A stretch of DNA of 8,640 nt from Anaerolinea sp. Its GTDB lineage: Bacteria; Chloroflexota; Anaerolineae; Anaerolineales; Anaerolineaceae. A program made the position numbers and the translations under genes. The notes under the pieces were generated by a model. It made no database searches. It was not told where the DNA came from and saw only the letters and a program-made list of their open reading frames with translations. Below, piece by piece: positions 1 to 6,047 of the stretch. The stretch is from contig PNNU01000122.1 in NCBI GenBank assembly GCA_013824385.1, forward strand, positions 1 through 8,640, written 5' to 3'. Numbering within the stretch: the first letter of the stretch is position 1; each line of letters begins with the position of its first letter.

Positions 1-303
1 TGTTTCAAGTGCTTTTTTTACCATGGTGTCTTCAAGGTGATCGAGTTTCTTTCTTTCACCAAAAACATCTACATGGAAAATATCCATGTCAATAAAATAA
101 TACAGACTTACTTTCGTCCCCCCGATACTTTCGAGAACGATCCTGACGATAGCCTCAGCGGTGTCTTCAAGACCCGGAGCCGCACTCAACCTATTGATCA
201 AATTCACGATCAACTGGAGGTAGGATTTCTCCTTAGCTAGTTTTCTGGCGCGCTCTTTTTGAACATCCAGTTCGTCTCCAGAAATGATCAAGGTCTCTGA
301 CAT
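1..303 (-). CDS. GAF-domain signalling protein, N-terminal part only (runs off left edge)
   Basis: An open frame of 101 codons runs from an ATG at 303 to the left edge without a stop. The start is supported by a strong Shine-Dalgarno, GGAGGAGGT (complement of 307-315). Residues about 15-35 are a charged helix (VQKERARKLAKEK, then LQLIVNLINRL). Residues about 38-101 look like the opening of a GAF sensory domain: an LEDTAEAIVRIVLES helix, then the strands KVSLYYF and IFHVDVFG. Such an arrangement is common at the start of sensor kinases, diguanylate cyclases and GAF regulators, but the output domain is outside the window. The gene starts inside the end of the DUF1638 gene (16-base overlap), so it is the fifth gene of the methyltransferase operon and probably translationally coupled. 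It may sense the methyl substrate or redox state; that is inference. The GAF call is from pattern only. Confidence 0.72.
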   Translation of the reverse strand, partial: MSETLIISGDELDVQKERARKLAKEKSYLQLIVNLINRLSAAPGLEDTAEAIVRIVLESIGGTKVSLYYFIDMDIFHVDVFGERKKLDHLEDTMVKKALET

Positions 304-899
304 TGGACCTCCTCCAGTTTTCGCGCTATCGTTGCCTGCAAAACTGATTCGAGATGATCAAGGGAAACGTCTACCCACCGTAGAGGTAAACCCACCTTAC
401 GTGCGGCATCTTCCGCCTCGTCTTTAAAATCGCTAGAACAGGGTGTCCGAATACCGAGCAAGTATTTTCTGTCCATCTGAAAAATTTCCCGGGTCACTTT
501 GGGACTGTCTCCAAAAGTTTCAGCTATAATGTGATCCCAACGCTGCGCCCATTCCTCAAGCAGAAAGAAAGCCCCACTGGTGAGTTCTTCGGTAAAAAGC
601 TCATTCCCCAGGAGCATATCCACGCAGTTCTGACCAGTGGTTCTAAAGGTTTTAGCATCATCAAGAATTGTATCCATCAGCGGGTGACAGCAGCCGTAAA
701 AGACAATCACCTCACGATCCCGGAAAATTTTTAAGTCGGAGGTCAGGCATGTTGAGAGCTTTCCGAAATCAATATGCAAGGCAGAATCGAAAAAGATGGT
801 ATCAACAGGCCATCTGTTCTTCGCGATCAATAGCTTGACCTCTTTTCTCAAAATTCCGCAACCCACCAGCAGTAGGTTTTTTTCATTCATTGCATTCAC
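288..899 (-). CDS. DUF1638 family protein of the corrinoid methyltransferase operon
   Basis: The protein has 203 residues if translation begins at the GTG at 899, which overlaps the preceding TGA as GTGA. An ATG three codons in (888-890) is the alternative start; neither has a clear Shine-Dalgarno, which fits coupling to the upstream gene. DUF1638 hallmarks are visible: an N-terminal strand ending in VGCGILRKE (Cys about 14), the FYGCCHP motif near residues 68-74 and the QNCVDMLLGNE motif near residues 90-100. The C-terminal half ends in a helix. The conserved Cys and His could bind a metal or cobamide, but no activity is established to my knowledge. DUF1638 genes recur beside corrinoid methyltransferases in methanogens and anaerobic bacteria, and here the gene sits between the methyltransferase and a GAF sensor gene. 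No signal peptide or membrane segment is seen, so it should be cytoplasmic. Confidence 0.82.
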   Translation of the reverse strand: MNAMNEKNLLLVGCGILRKEVKLLIAKNRWPVDTIFFDSALHIDFGKLSTCLTSDLKIFRDREVIVFYGCCHPLMDTILDDAKTFRTTGQNCVDMLLGNELFTEELTSGAFFLLEEWAQRWDHIIAETFGDSPKVTREIFQMDRKYLLGIRTPCSSDFKDEAEDAARKVGLPLRWVDVSLDHLESVLQATIARKLEEVQCQRP

Positions 900-1930
900 T
901 TTTCGTAGCTGCCAAATTCATAGACCGCCTCGAGCATTGTGCGTATATTCTCCTCCGGGATGTTGTATGGCATGAACAGCGTCCCAAAGAGGAATTTTCC
1001 TCCCGGCATACCTGCTTCAACCATACGCTTGACCTCGTGGCGGATCTCGTCCTTCGACCAGTCAATCAATTTGATATCGTTTATTACGCCACAGGTCAAT
1101 CCCCGGCCAGCAATGATTTTCTTGCCCTCCGCGATATCATCCAATGGGCTGAGGTAATATACGCCGAGGCCGGTTCGTTCAAACACAATATCGATGACTT
1201 TGTTGAAACGCGAACTGCCACAATAATAAACTATACCGGTGGTGCCTACGGCAGCGATATCCTTTTCGATCCAGGGTAGAGAATGCTCCATGAAGTATTT
1301 CATAGGTTCCGTATCAGTGGAGCCGAATGGATTCGAGTAGATGATCACATCCGCGCCAGCCTCGCGGTAGGCATTTGTTTCTTTGACGAAAAAATTGTGG
1401 CATTTTGCGATCAGTTCATCGCGTACTTCGGCGGGTCCCATAAAGAGTAGTTCCATCCACTTTTCCATGCTCATCAATAACGCAGGTAAAGTCATCGATG
1501 ATGAGATGTAGGCACAAATGGGATATTTTCCACCGACTTCACTTTTCAGAATACGCAGACATTTGAGCTGTTCCTGGAATTTGGGGTGGTCGCTGATGCT
1601 CTCAGGAATCTGGAGTTTGTGGATATCATCATAGGTTTTAATGATAAAGTCTTCTACGTTAGGAGGTCCATCCGGGGCGTAAATAACCTTATCGCATCCC
1701 AGTAGTTCGACTTCTTTGCCAACATAGAAGACACTCCAGACATTATCATAACCGTACTTCTCGCGCATCTTGATCTGGGCTTCAGCCACATATTCCCCAT
1801 TCGAGTAATATTTCTGCAAAGACATGCCAAGTTCTTTGGCGCCCTGATCCAAAAGATTGCAGAATACAGGGATGCGATCGAATGTTTCTCCATTGATCGC
1901 GGCAACCAGTCTGTTCATTCCGGTAATCAT
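896..1930 (-). CDS. Uroporphyrinogen decarboxylase-fold cobamide methyltransferase (MtaA/MtbA/CmuA-like)
   Basis: This is a 344-residue cytoplasmic TIM-barrel protein of the UroD/methylcobamide methyltransferase superfamily, of usual length. The N-terminus (MNRLVAAINGETFDRIPV, residues 5-22) is the family's typical opening. Later landmarks are AGADVIIYSNPFGS (191-204), GIVYYCG (232-238) and the C-terminal GGKFLFGT...NIPEENI block (310-329). Relatives transfer methyl groups between a cobamide protein and a thiol or tetrahydrofolate, or demethylate a substrate directly. MtaA and MtbA hold Zn through His-x-Cys and a later Cys. Here Tyr235 replaces the His, Cys237 is kept, and the later Cys position reads Gly-Thr-Leu. 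The ATG overlaps the corrinoid-protein stop as ATGA and follows AAGGAGA. The stop overlaps the DUF1638 GTG. The family call is firm; acceptor and substrate are unknown. True UroD of haem synthesis is unlikely given the neighbours. Confidence 0.9.
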   Translation of the reverse strand: MITGMNRLVAAINGETFDRIPVFCNLLDQGAKELGMSLQKYYSNGEYVAEAQIKMREKYGYDNVWSVFYVGKEVELLGCDKVIYAPDGPPNVEDFIIKTYDDIHKLQIPESISDHPKFQEQLKCLRILKSEVGGKYPICAYISSSMTLPALLMSMEKWMELLFMGPAEVRDELIAKCHNFFVKETNAYREAGADVIIYSNPFGSTDTEPMKYFMEHSLPWIEKDIAAVGTTGIVYYCGSSRFNKVIDIVFERTGLGVYYLSPLDDIAEGKKIIAGRGLTCGVINDIKLIDWSKDEIRHEVKRMVEAGMPGGKFLFGTLFMPYNIPEENIRTMLEAVYEFGSYEK

Positions 1931-2592
1931 GGCTGTATCTCCTTGATCAAGGCGGTAATTACTTTTCCAGCAGCTAGCCCATCTTCAGCCCAGGCATCAG
2001 CTTGTACAGTCCTGTACAATTCATGGTCAAAATTGTACGGAGCCCCGCCTACAATTAGTTTAATCTGTCCTTCAAGGCCTCTTTGTTTCAGTATTTCGCG
2101 CACTTTGAGACAGCCATTTTCCCCGCGGGCTGTATGTACCATCATCGTGGAAATCCCAATCACTTGGGCTTGTTTTGCAAGCGCTTCTTCAACGAATTTT
2201 TCAGGGAGGACATTAACACCCAGATCGGAAACCTCGATCATTTGGGAACGCAAACAACCGATCACAATCCGCTTCCCTAGAGAATGCAAATCACCGTAGG
2301 CGGTCCCAATGACGATGCGTCCGATGATTTCTGGAGCCTTTTGGAATTTTTCGACCATCTCTTCGGTCACTTCTGTTGCGATCTGGGATGTCATGAAATG
2401 CTGTGCCAGATTGATGTCCTGCCCATCACTTACACCTTTGAGAAAATAACTCAGGGATGGTATGACGATCTGAAAGATTATTTCTTCTGGTGTCACCCCC
2501 TTTTTAAGGGCAGCATGAACTACATTTAATGCCTTCTCCCGATCGGTATCAAATACGGCCTCATTGAAGTCAGCAACAATTTGTTCTAACAT
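1927..2592 (-). CDS. Corrinoid (B12-binding) methyl-carrier protein, MtaC/MtbC/MttC family
   Basis: This is the methyl-carrying cobamide protein: the cobalt receives a methyl group from a substrate methyltransferase and passes it on. With the ATG at 2592 it has 221 residues, the usual family length. Residues 1-90 form the helical cap domain and 91-221 the Rossmann-like B12 domain. The cobalt-binding loop is GDLHSLG (100-106) with Asp101, His103 and Gly106 of DxHxxG. Ser148 (GISTM) and Gly182-Gly183 (IVGGAPY) complete the base-off/His-on signature. A GTG at 2598 is open in frame, but it lies within the Shine-Dalgarno GGGAGGTG (2603-2596), so the ATG five bases downstream is preferred. It ends in an ATGA overlap with the methyltransferase. 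It is separated from the upstream activator gene by 125 bases, which may hold its own promoter. Confidence 0.94.
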   Translation of the reverse strand: MLEQIVADFNEAVFDTDREKALNVVHAALKKGVTPEEIIFQIVIPSLSYFLKGVSDGQDINLAQHFMTSQIATEVTEEMVEKFQKAPEIIGRIVIGTAYGDLHSLGKRIVIGCLRSQMIEVSDLGVNVLPEKFVEEALAKQAQVIGISTMMVHTARGENGCLKVREILKQRGLEGQIKLIVGGAPYNFDHELYRTVQADAWAEDGLAAGKVITALIKEIQP

Positions 2593-2595
2593 AAT

Positions 2596-2603
2596 CACCT
2601 CCC
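2596..2603 (-). promoter_or_regulatory. Shine-Dalgarno that fixes the corrinoid-protein start
   Basis: GGGAGGTG on the minus strand sits five bases before the ATG at 2592. An in-frame GTG (2598-2596) is part of this same motif and therefore cannot sensibly be the start, which shortens the longest reading by two codons. Confidence 0.8.
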
Positions 2604-2633
2604 AGTTGCTTGCTGAGAAAAACGTCTTTTTAT

Positions 2634-2662
2634 CCTATACCATTCAGACAATTCTTCGTAAA
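2634..2662 (-). promoter_or_regulatory. Possible internal sigma70-type promoter before the corrinoid-protein gene
   Basis: On the minus strand TTTACG (2662-2657) and TATAGG (2639-2634) are 17 bases apart, each matching four of six consensus bases. They lie in the 125-base gap between the activator and corrinoid-protein genes. If real, this would let the methyl-transfer genes be expressed without the activator. The match is modest and could be chance in AT-rich DNA. Confidence 0.28.
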
Positions 2663-2717
2663 CATAAATTCGCTTCTCATAAAATAATCCAGTCGCACAA
2701 CTTAATTAAAAATGAAC

Positions 2718-4325
2718 TCATTCCATGTGTATGGGTCGAAGATATAGATTTTCAATATACAGATTTTCAAACTCCGGTATCTGGGACATATTAATGACCC
2801 TACTTTTATTTTTTACCGTTGCGAGGGAAATCTTACTATCTTGAGAAAGCAACAGTAATTCACATCCTGCAAGGGCAGTATTACCGCATAGTTCAATGTT
2901 TTCAGAAGAGATGGTTGGTAAGAGGCCGATATTCTGAGCATTTTGGATATTTATATATTGTCCAAAAGCGCCACAAACGCAAATTCGCTGTAAATCTTTC
3001 AAGCTAAGCCCCGCTTTCATCATTAAACATTTTATTCCCGCGCCTATAGCCGCTTTAGCTCTTTGAAAGGCATCTACATCGCTCTGATTTAATTTGATTG
3101 TTGCATTTTCTGTTAGAATTTGATAACCATCACTACCAATATTCTGAGAGAAAATTCCATGACGTTTTATTATGCCGTACTTAACCAGGCAGGCAATCAC
3201 ATCCACTAAACCGGAGCCGCAAACACCTTTGGCTTCATTTTCACCAATGACATTATATAAAAATTCCGAGGTATCATTATGTAATTCCGCACTATAAATA
3301 GCGCCTGATTCAGCAGGCATACCGCACGTGATTCCACAACCTTCAAAAGCAGGTCCTCCAGCAGTTGCTGTTACCCACAATGTTGTACCATCCCATAATG
3401 CAATCTCCGAATTAGTGCCGAAGTCAATCAAGAGAGAACCAGATGGACCTTGATCCAATTGAGTGGCTAGCACGCCCACTAGTAAATCTGAGCCGACAAA
3501 TCCAGCCAGTGGCTGGTTAATCTTAATCGCAACATTTTCTTCAAGTCCCCAAGAGAGCGCATAGGATCGGGTATCTTTCGGTTGGCAATCAATCATGCGC
3601 GTCCAATATTCAGGCTGTAGTAAAAGATGATAATTGATTCCCGTAAAAAGAGCCAACATTGCAGTGTTACCCACAATTTCTATCTGCCTGATTCTGTGAA
3701 TTTTTAGGGATTCTCGCATTACAATATCCCTCATTGCATCCCCTACGGCATCTATTGCCAGGTTACTAATCATCCTGGTATTCTCATCTGATTCAGAAGC
3801 AGCCATCAACCTTGTCAATACATCAGCACCAAAACGAAACTGGGGGTTAAAGCCGAAGCGTCCTGAGAGTCTCTGATATTTTCCCATGTCCCAAAGTGAG
3901 ATACGAATATGGGTAGTCCCCAGATCCACGGCAGCTCCATATGTATCTTTGTTTGGTGTCAATGTTGGCACAATATGCAGAGGTGAATTTTGTAAAACAA
4001 CCTCATTATCGGGAAGATTTGTCCATAATGGTTGGCCTCGCGGATTTTGGATGGTAATTCCAATATCCCCTTTTGGCCTGACCTGGCATGCTAGGCGGAG
4101 TCCATTCTGAAGTTGTTCATCGCTGATATGTTTTTTTTCATTACTCGTCGCAGGATTTATAGTCCCATTTTCGATACGCACAAAACATAAACCACAGGTC
4201 CCAAGACCTCCACAGGCGGAAAATATGGTCGTATCCGTGCTATTTAATATCTCAAGCAAAGAAAGACCCAACGCAAAAGAGATACGGTACTCTTTATCTT
4301 CATGGGTAAAACTTAGCACTGGCAT
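2718..4325 (-). CDS. Reductive activator of corrinoid proteins (N-terminal [2Fe-2S] ferredoxin domain plus ASKHA ATPase domain, DUF4445/RACE type)
   Basis: This 535-residue cytoplasmic protein is expected to reduce inactive Co(II) corrinoid protein back to Co(I), coupling electron transfer to ATP. Residues 1-95 are a plant-type [2Fe-2S] domain with Cys38, Cys44, Cys47 and Cys80 (CGGLGTCGLC motif). From about residue 130 comes the ASKHA fold: the phosphate-1 loop VDLGTTHIRI (133-142), the middle motif IEIVGNTAML (215-224), the phosphate-2 loop LIDFGTNSEIAL (299-310), ATAGGPAFEGCGI (320-332), GVCGSGLVDVI (367-377) and CVCGAFGQYI (449-458). This matches the bacterial RACE proteins of O-demethylase systems; methanogen RamA instead has a C-terminal [4Fe-4S] domain. 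The ATG follows AAAGGAAG (4338-4331). It is first in the operon and next to its likely client. The extreme C-terminus carries a small ENLYIENLY duplication. Confidence 0.93.
   Translation of the reverse strand: MPVLSFTHEDKEYRISFALGLSLLEILNSTDTTIFSACGGLGTCGLCFVRIENGTINPATSNEKKHISDEQLQNGLRLACQVRPKGDIGITIQNPRGQPLWTNLPDNEVVLQNSPLHIVPTLTPNKDTYGAAVDLGTTHIRISLWDMGKYQRLSGRFGFNPQFRFGADVLTRLMAASESDENTRMISNLAIDAVGDAMRDIVMRESLKIHRIRQIEIVGNTAMLALFTGINYHLLLQPEYWTRMIDCQPKDTRSYALSWGLEENVAIKINQPLAGFVGSDLLVGVLATQLDQGPSGSLLIDFGTNSEIALWDGTTLWVTATAGGPAFEGCGITCGMPAESGAIYSAELHNDTSEFLYNVIGENEAKGVCGSGLVDVIACLVKYGIIKRHGIFSQNIGSDGYQILTENATIKLNQSDVDAFQRAKAAIGAGIKCLMMKAGLSLKDLQRICVCGAFGQYINIQNAQNIGLLPTISSENIELCGNTALAGCELLLLSQDSKISLATVKNKSRVINMSQIPEFENLYIENLYLRPIHME
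2746..2775. repeat. Imperfect 15-base tandem duplication at the 3' end of the activator gene
   Basis: AGATTTTCAA occurs at 2746-2755 and again at 2761-2770, a period of 15 bases. It encodes the repeated residues ENLY-I-ENLY near the C-terminus and keeps the reading frame. This looks like a small slippage duplication in the poorly conserved tail. Confidence 0.6.
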
Positions 4326-4345
4326 GGTATCTTCCTTTGATTATG

Positions 4346-4492
4346 GAAGTTAACAACCTTTTACAGCAATAAATTATCTGGTCTATTGGGTGCACGTATT
4401 GCCATCTCCGGGCAAAGTTGTTTTTTTGATCCGTTGTTTTGTATTTTCGAATTACTTTGTTCATCGTATATCTTTGCAGTATGGTTAACTTC
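4346..4492 (-). promoter_or_regulatory. Possible folded 5' leader of the activator/methyltransferase operon
   Basis: On the minus strand GAAGTTAAC (4492-4484) is exactly complementary to GTTAACTTC (4354-4346). The resulting 9-bp helix would enclose about 130 bases and end eight bases before the Shine-Dalgarno of the activator gene. Inside lies a small hairpin, TTGCC (4399-4403) with GGCAA (4411-4415). The arrangement resembles a leader whose closing helix could affect ribosome access. No known riboswitch consensus was matched: there is no B12 box. An ACGCAAAGC stretch (4511-4503, minus) recalls the c-di-GMP-I core but lacks the rest. The role is inference. Confidence 0.33.
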
Positions 4493-4533
4493 AATTCGCT
4501 TTGCGTTATAAGCCGAGTTGCCCATCCTTAATA

Positions 4534-4578
4534 AGGGTAGACATACTGGTGTTACATCCCCACCAGTATATCTACCTT
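4534..4578. repeat. Long imperfect inverted repeat (18-position hairpin)
   Basis: The arms are 4534-4551 and 4561-4578, with a 9-base loop (TTACATCCC). The inner nine pairs, ATACTGGTG with CACCAGTAT, are perfect. The outer arm has one C/A mismatch and one G-T wobble. No T-run follows on either strand, so it is not an ordinary intrinsic terminator. It lies upstream of the operon leader on the minus strand. It could be part of a structured RNA, a protein-binding palindrome, or the end of a lost IS200/IS605-like element. Confidence 0.6.
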
Positions 4579-4946
4579 CCGCTTCTTTACAATCGATTAA
4601 GAATAGCGTTTTAGAATTTTGAAATAATCCTGTAAGAAAACTCATTCCGCCCACGGATACCTCTAAAAATTCTTATATCCAATAATTTTCCGGCTAGAAT
4701 TGATGATTTATTCTAAATATATATTAGCACGAACCGGAGAAGATTGTATGAATAAGTAGTTTATGTATAGGTGATTATTTATTCATTGATGTTTCTGGTT
4801 ATTTGTCCCAACGAAAAAATCATGGCTCTCGTTGTGGAATAGTTTAGGTGGAGATAGGTACTGGTTTCTTGGCATCCATGCCACGTTGGCCGACCTGCAA
4901 CTCTCGAATAGTGCGATCTCGATACACAAGCACAAATGGGGGCAGG
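4579..4946. other. AT-rich intergenic stretch without a recognisable gene
   Basis: Between the long hairpin and the serA relic I see no intact gene. The left part (to about 4840) is very AT-rich, while 4850-4946 is clearly richer in GC. An open minus-strand stretch without a start codon, roughly 4845-4990, reads like coding sequence in places (for example PPFVLVYRDRTIRELQVGQ) and ends at a TAA near 4845. It could be the tail of a second decayed gene, but I do not recognise it. Confidence 0.45.
4739..4753 (+). repeat. 15-base direct repeat, copy 1
   Basis: GAAGATTGTATGAAT is identical to positions 7034-7048. Both copies are in AT-rich intergenic DNA, in the same orientation. Flanking bases do not extend the match beyond 15. 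Confidence 0.6.
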
Positions 4947-5264
4947 TTGGCACGTGCAATACGGCAATTTAAAAAGGTGCCACCGTGTACGTCTTACCGG
5001 TCAAGCCTGACAGCGGAGAAAAATTTCATTCACCGTTGCAAGGGCTGCCGAATGCCATTCTCACCCCGCATGAGGCGGGCAGCACTCAGAAAGCCCAAAG
5101 CGAAATCTCTGAGTTTGTTTCCGGAAAGATGCTGAATTTTCTCTCAAGAGATGATACGAAATTGAGGATTAATTTTCCGCAGATTGAGTTGCACAGTCTC
5201 CAAAGAAATGCTGGATGTACTGTGGGCTGTGCCCGGACCGGTTAAGGCCAGGTTTTTGTATTGA
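4947..5264 (+). pseudogene. serA: serA relic: decayed 3' fragment of D-3-phosphoglycerate dehydrogenase
   Basis: This remnant reads as the C-terminal part of SerA, the first enzyme of serine synthesis, in three pieces. Frame 1 gives LARAI (4947-4961), the helix before the GAAxDVFPxEP motif. After a frameshift, frame 2 (4976-5192) gives GATVYVLPVKPDSG, SPLQGLPNAILTPHEAGST and INFPQIEL, aligning with the family's GAAxDVFPxEP, LLTPHIGGSTxEAQ and NFPEVxL. After a third frame change, 5193-5264 gives EMLDVLWAVPGPVKARFLY and a stop, the typical SerA end (ALxAIxGTIRARLLY in relatives). About 50 residues of the ACT serine-binding domain are missing between pieces two and three. The catalytic His of TPHxGG is kept, but the NAD-binding and substrate domains are absent and no start codon is present, so no functional enzyme can be made. 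It is not related to the neighbouring operons. Confidence 0.82.
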
Positions 5265-5309
5265 TGACGGGCAGCGTTTACTGACTTTTCAAAGCAAAAA
5301 AAATGAGAA

Positions 5310-5343
5310 AAAGAAAACCCATTTGAATTCATGGGTTTTCTTT
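5310..5343. terminator. Strong, probably bidirectional intrinsic terminator
   Basis: The 13-bp stem AAAGAAAACCCAT (5310-5322) and ATGGGTTTTCTTT (5331-5343) surrounds the loop TTGAATTC. T-rich sequence follows on both strands: TTTTCTTT on the plus strand, and TTTTCTTTTTC then a T8 run on the minus strand. It lies 45 bases beyond the stop of the membrane-anchored protein and should end the polyferredoxin operon. It also lies just after the serA relic and may once have served that gene. Confidence 0.85.
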
Positions 5344-5387
5344 GATATTTATTCTGAACGATGTAACCTTGTTTTTCTTGTGATTAA

Positions 5388-6032
5388 TTATTTTGCAAGG
5401 ATGTCAATTTCAGATTGAAGGATCGTTTTAATTTCGCTAAATTCCAATCCTTTTTCAACAACATAATCTTTAATGATTAGTCCTGGTTCCGGTTTTTCAC
5501 CACCAAACGTTTTTTGAATCACTTCCATTGTTACTCCCCAATCCAGCAGTTCTTGAAAAGTGGTTTTACCTGTAATAGTACGATCAGGTGCCAAGTGCTC
5601 TGTTGCCAATGGTGTAGCGGTTTCTAAGATTTCTGTTGCAAACAGGGTAGGCAGAGGTGTTGTCACAATTGATTCCAAAGTCGCTGTGGGATCAACATTT
5701 GGGAGATTTCGGCTTTCCAACCAATCGATCAATGCGCTCGTATCGAAAGTATCACTCTCAAGATCTTTAACTGCGGTTGTGATCGGGGTGGTGACTGGCA
5801 AGTTGAATTGAGTCAATATTTCATCCAATGTAACATCATAAGTGGTAACAACCTGCTCGAGGGTCATCCAGCCTTTGATGGTACCAGGATCGGAAACAGA
5901 AGGTTGAATTGCCTTACCGCTTGAATCCACTTTACCTGATGTTGACCAAACGCCTGCGGCTTGAAATCCAAAGATGATTCCAAAGAATACGGTTATTACA
6001 ACGATACCATAAACAATAGGGTTAATTTTCAT
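5388..6032 (-). CDS. Membrane-anchored extracytoplasmic protein with two tandem helical repeats
   Basis: The protein has 214 residues from the ATG at 6032. An upstream in-frame TTG (6056) would overlap the polyferredoxin gene and lacks a ribosome site, whereas AAGGAG (6047-6042) lies nine bases before the ATG. Residues 4-28 form one membrane helix (PIVYGIVVITVFFGIIFGF) with the C-terminal part most likely outside. Two related segments follow: 52-105 (IKGWMTLEQVVTTYDVTLDE... then FDTSALIDWL) and 153-207 (ITGKTTFQELLDWGVTMEVI... then FSEIKTIL). A Thr/Pro-rich linker spans 106-152. It contains no Cys, so it is not an Fe-S carrier. Similar repeat segments are, as I recall, found in or beside NapH-like ferredoxins. 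It is 13 bases behind the polyferredoxin gene, suggesting a partner or docking subunit of that membrane protein. Function unknown. Confidence 0.8.
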   Translation of the reverse strand: MKINPIVYGIVVITVFFGIIFGFQAAGVWSTSGKVDSSGKAIQPSVSDPGTIKGWMTLEQVVTTYDVTLDEILTQFNLPVTTPITTAVKDLESDTFDTSALIDWLESRNLPNVDPTATLESIVTTPLPTLFATEILETATPLATEHLAPDRTITGKTTFQELLDWGVTMEVIQKTFGGEKPEPGLIIKDYVVEKGLEFSEIKTILQSEIDILAK

Positions 6033-6041
6033 GGGGAGGTT

Positions 6042-6047
6042 CTCCTT
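6042..6047 (-). promoter_or_regulatory. Shine-Dalgarno fixing the start of the repeat protein
   Basis: AAGGAG overlaps the stop codon (6048-6046) of the polyferredoxin gene and lies nine bases before the ATG at 6032. This favours that ATG over the earlier TTG and suggests translational coupling. Confidence 0.75.

Noticed and set aside
37..240. Plus-strand 67-codon frame at the left edge
   Set aside because: It is antisense to the GAF-domain gene, which has a strong ribosome site and plausible protein sequence; this frame has neither.
4484..4530. Possible c-di-GMP-I (GEMM) riboswitch because of GGGCAA and ACGCAAAGC on the minus strand
   Set aside because: The short core words are there, but the P1b stem between them and the downstream GGGUUACC half are missing.
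4361..4654. 97-codon minus-strand open frame upstream of the activator
   Set aside because: It has a GTG start without a ribosome site, low-complexity polar composition and no recognisable family, and it overlaps the hairpin and leader structures. It is better explained as non-coding leader or the worn end of a lost element.
4326..4740. Cobalamin riboswitch before a corrinoid operon
   Set aside because: No B12 box (AGxCAGGAGACCTGCC-like) is found on either strand.
4848..5135. 95-codon plus-strand frame over the serA relic
   Set aside because: Only its short LARAI stretch matches SerA; the remainder is an out-of-frame reading of the relic.
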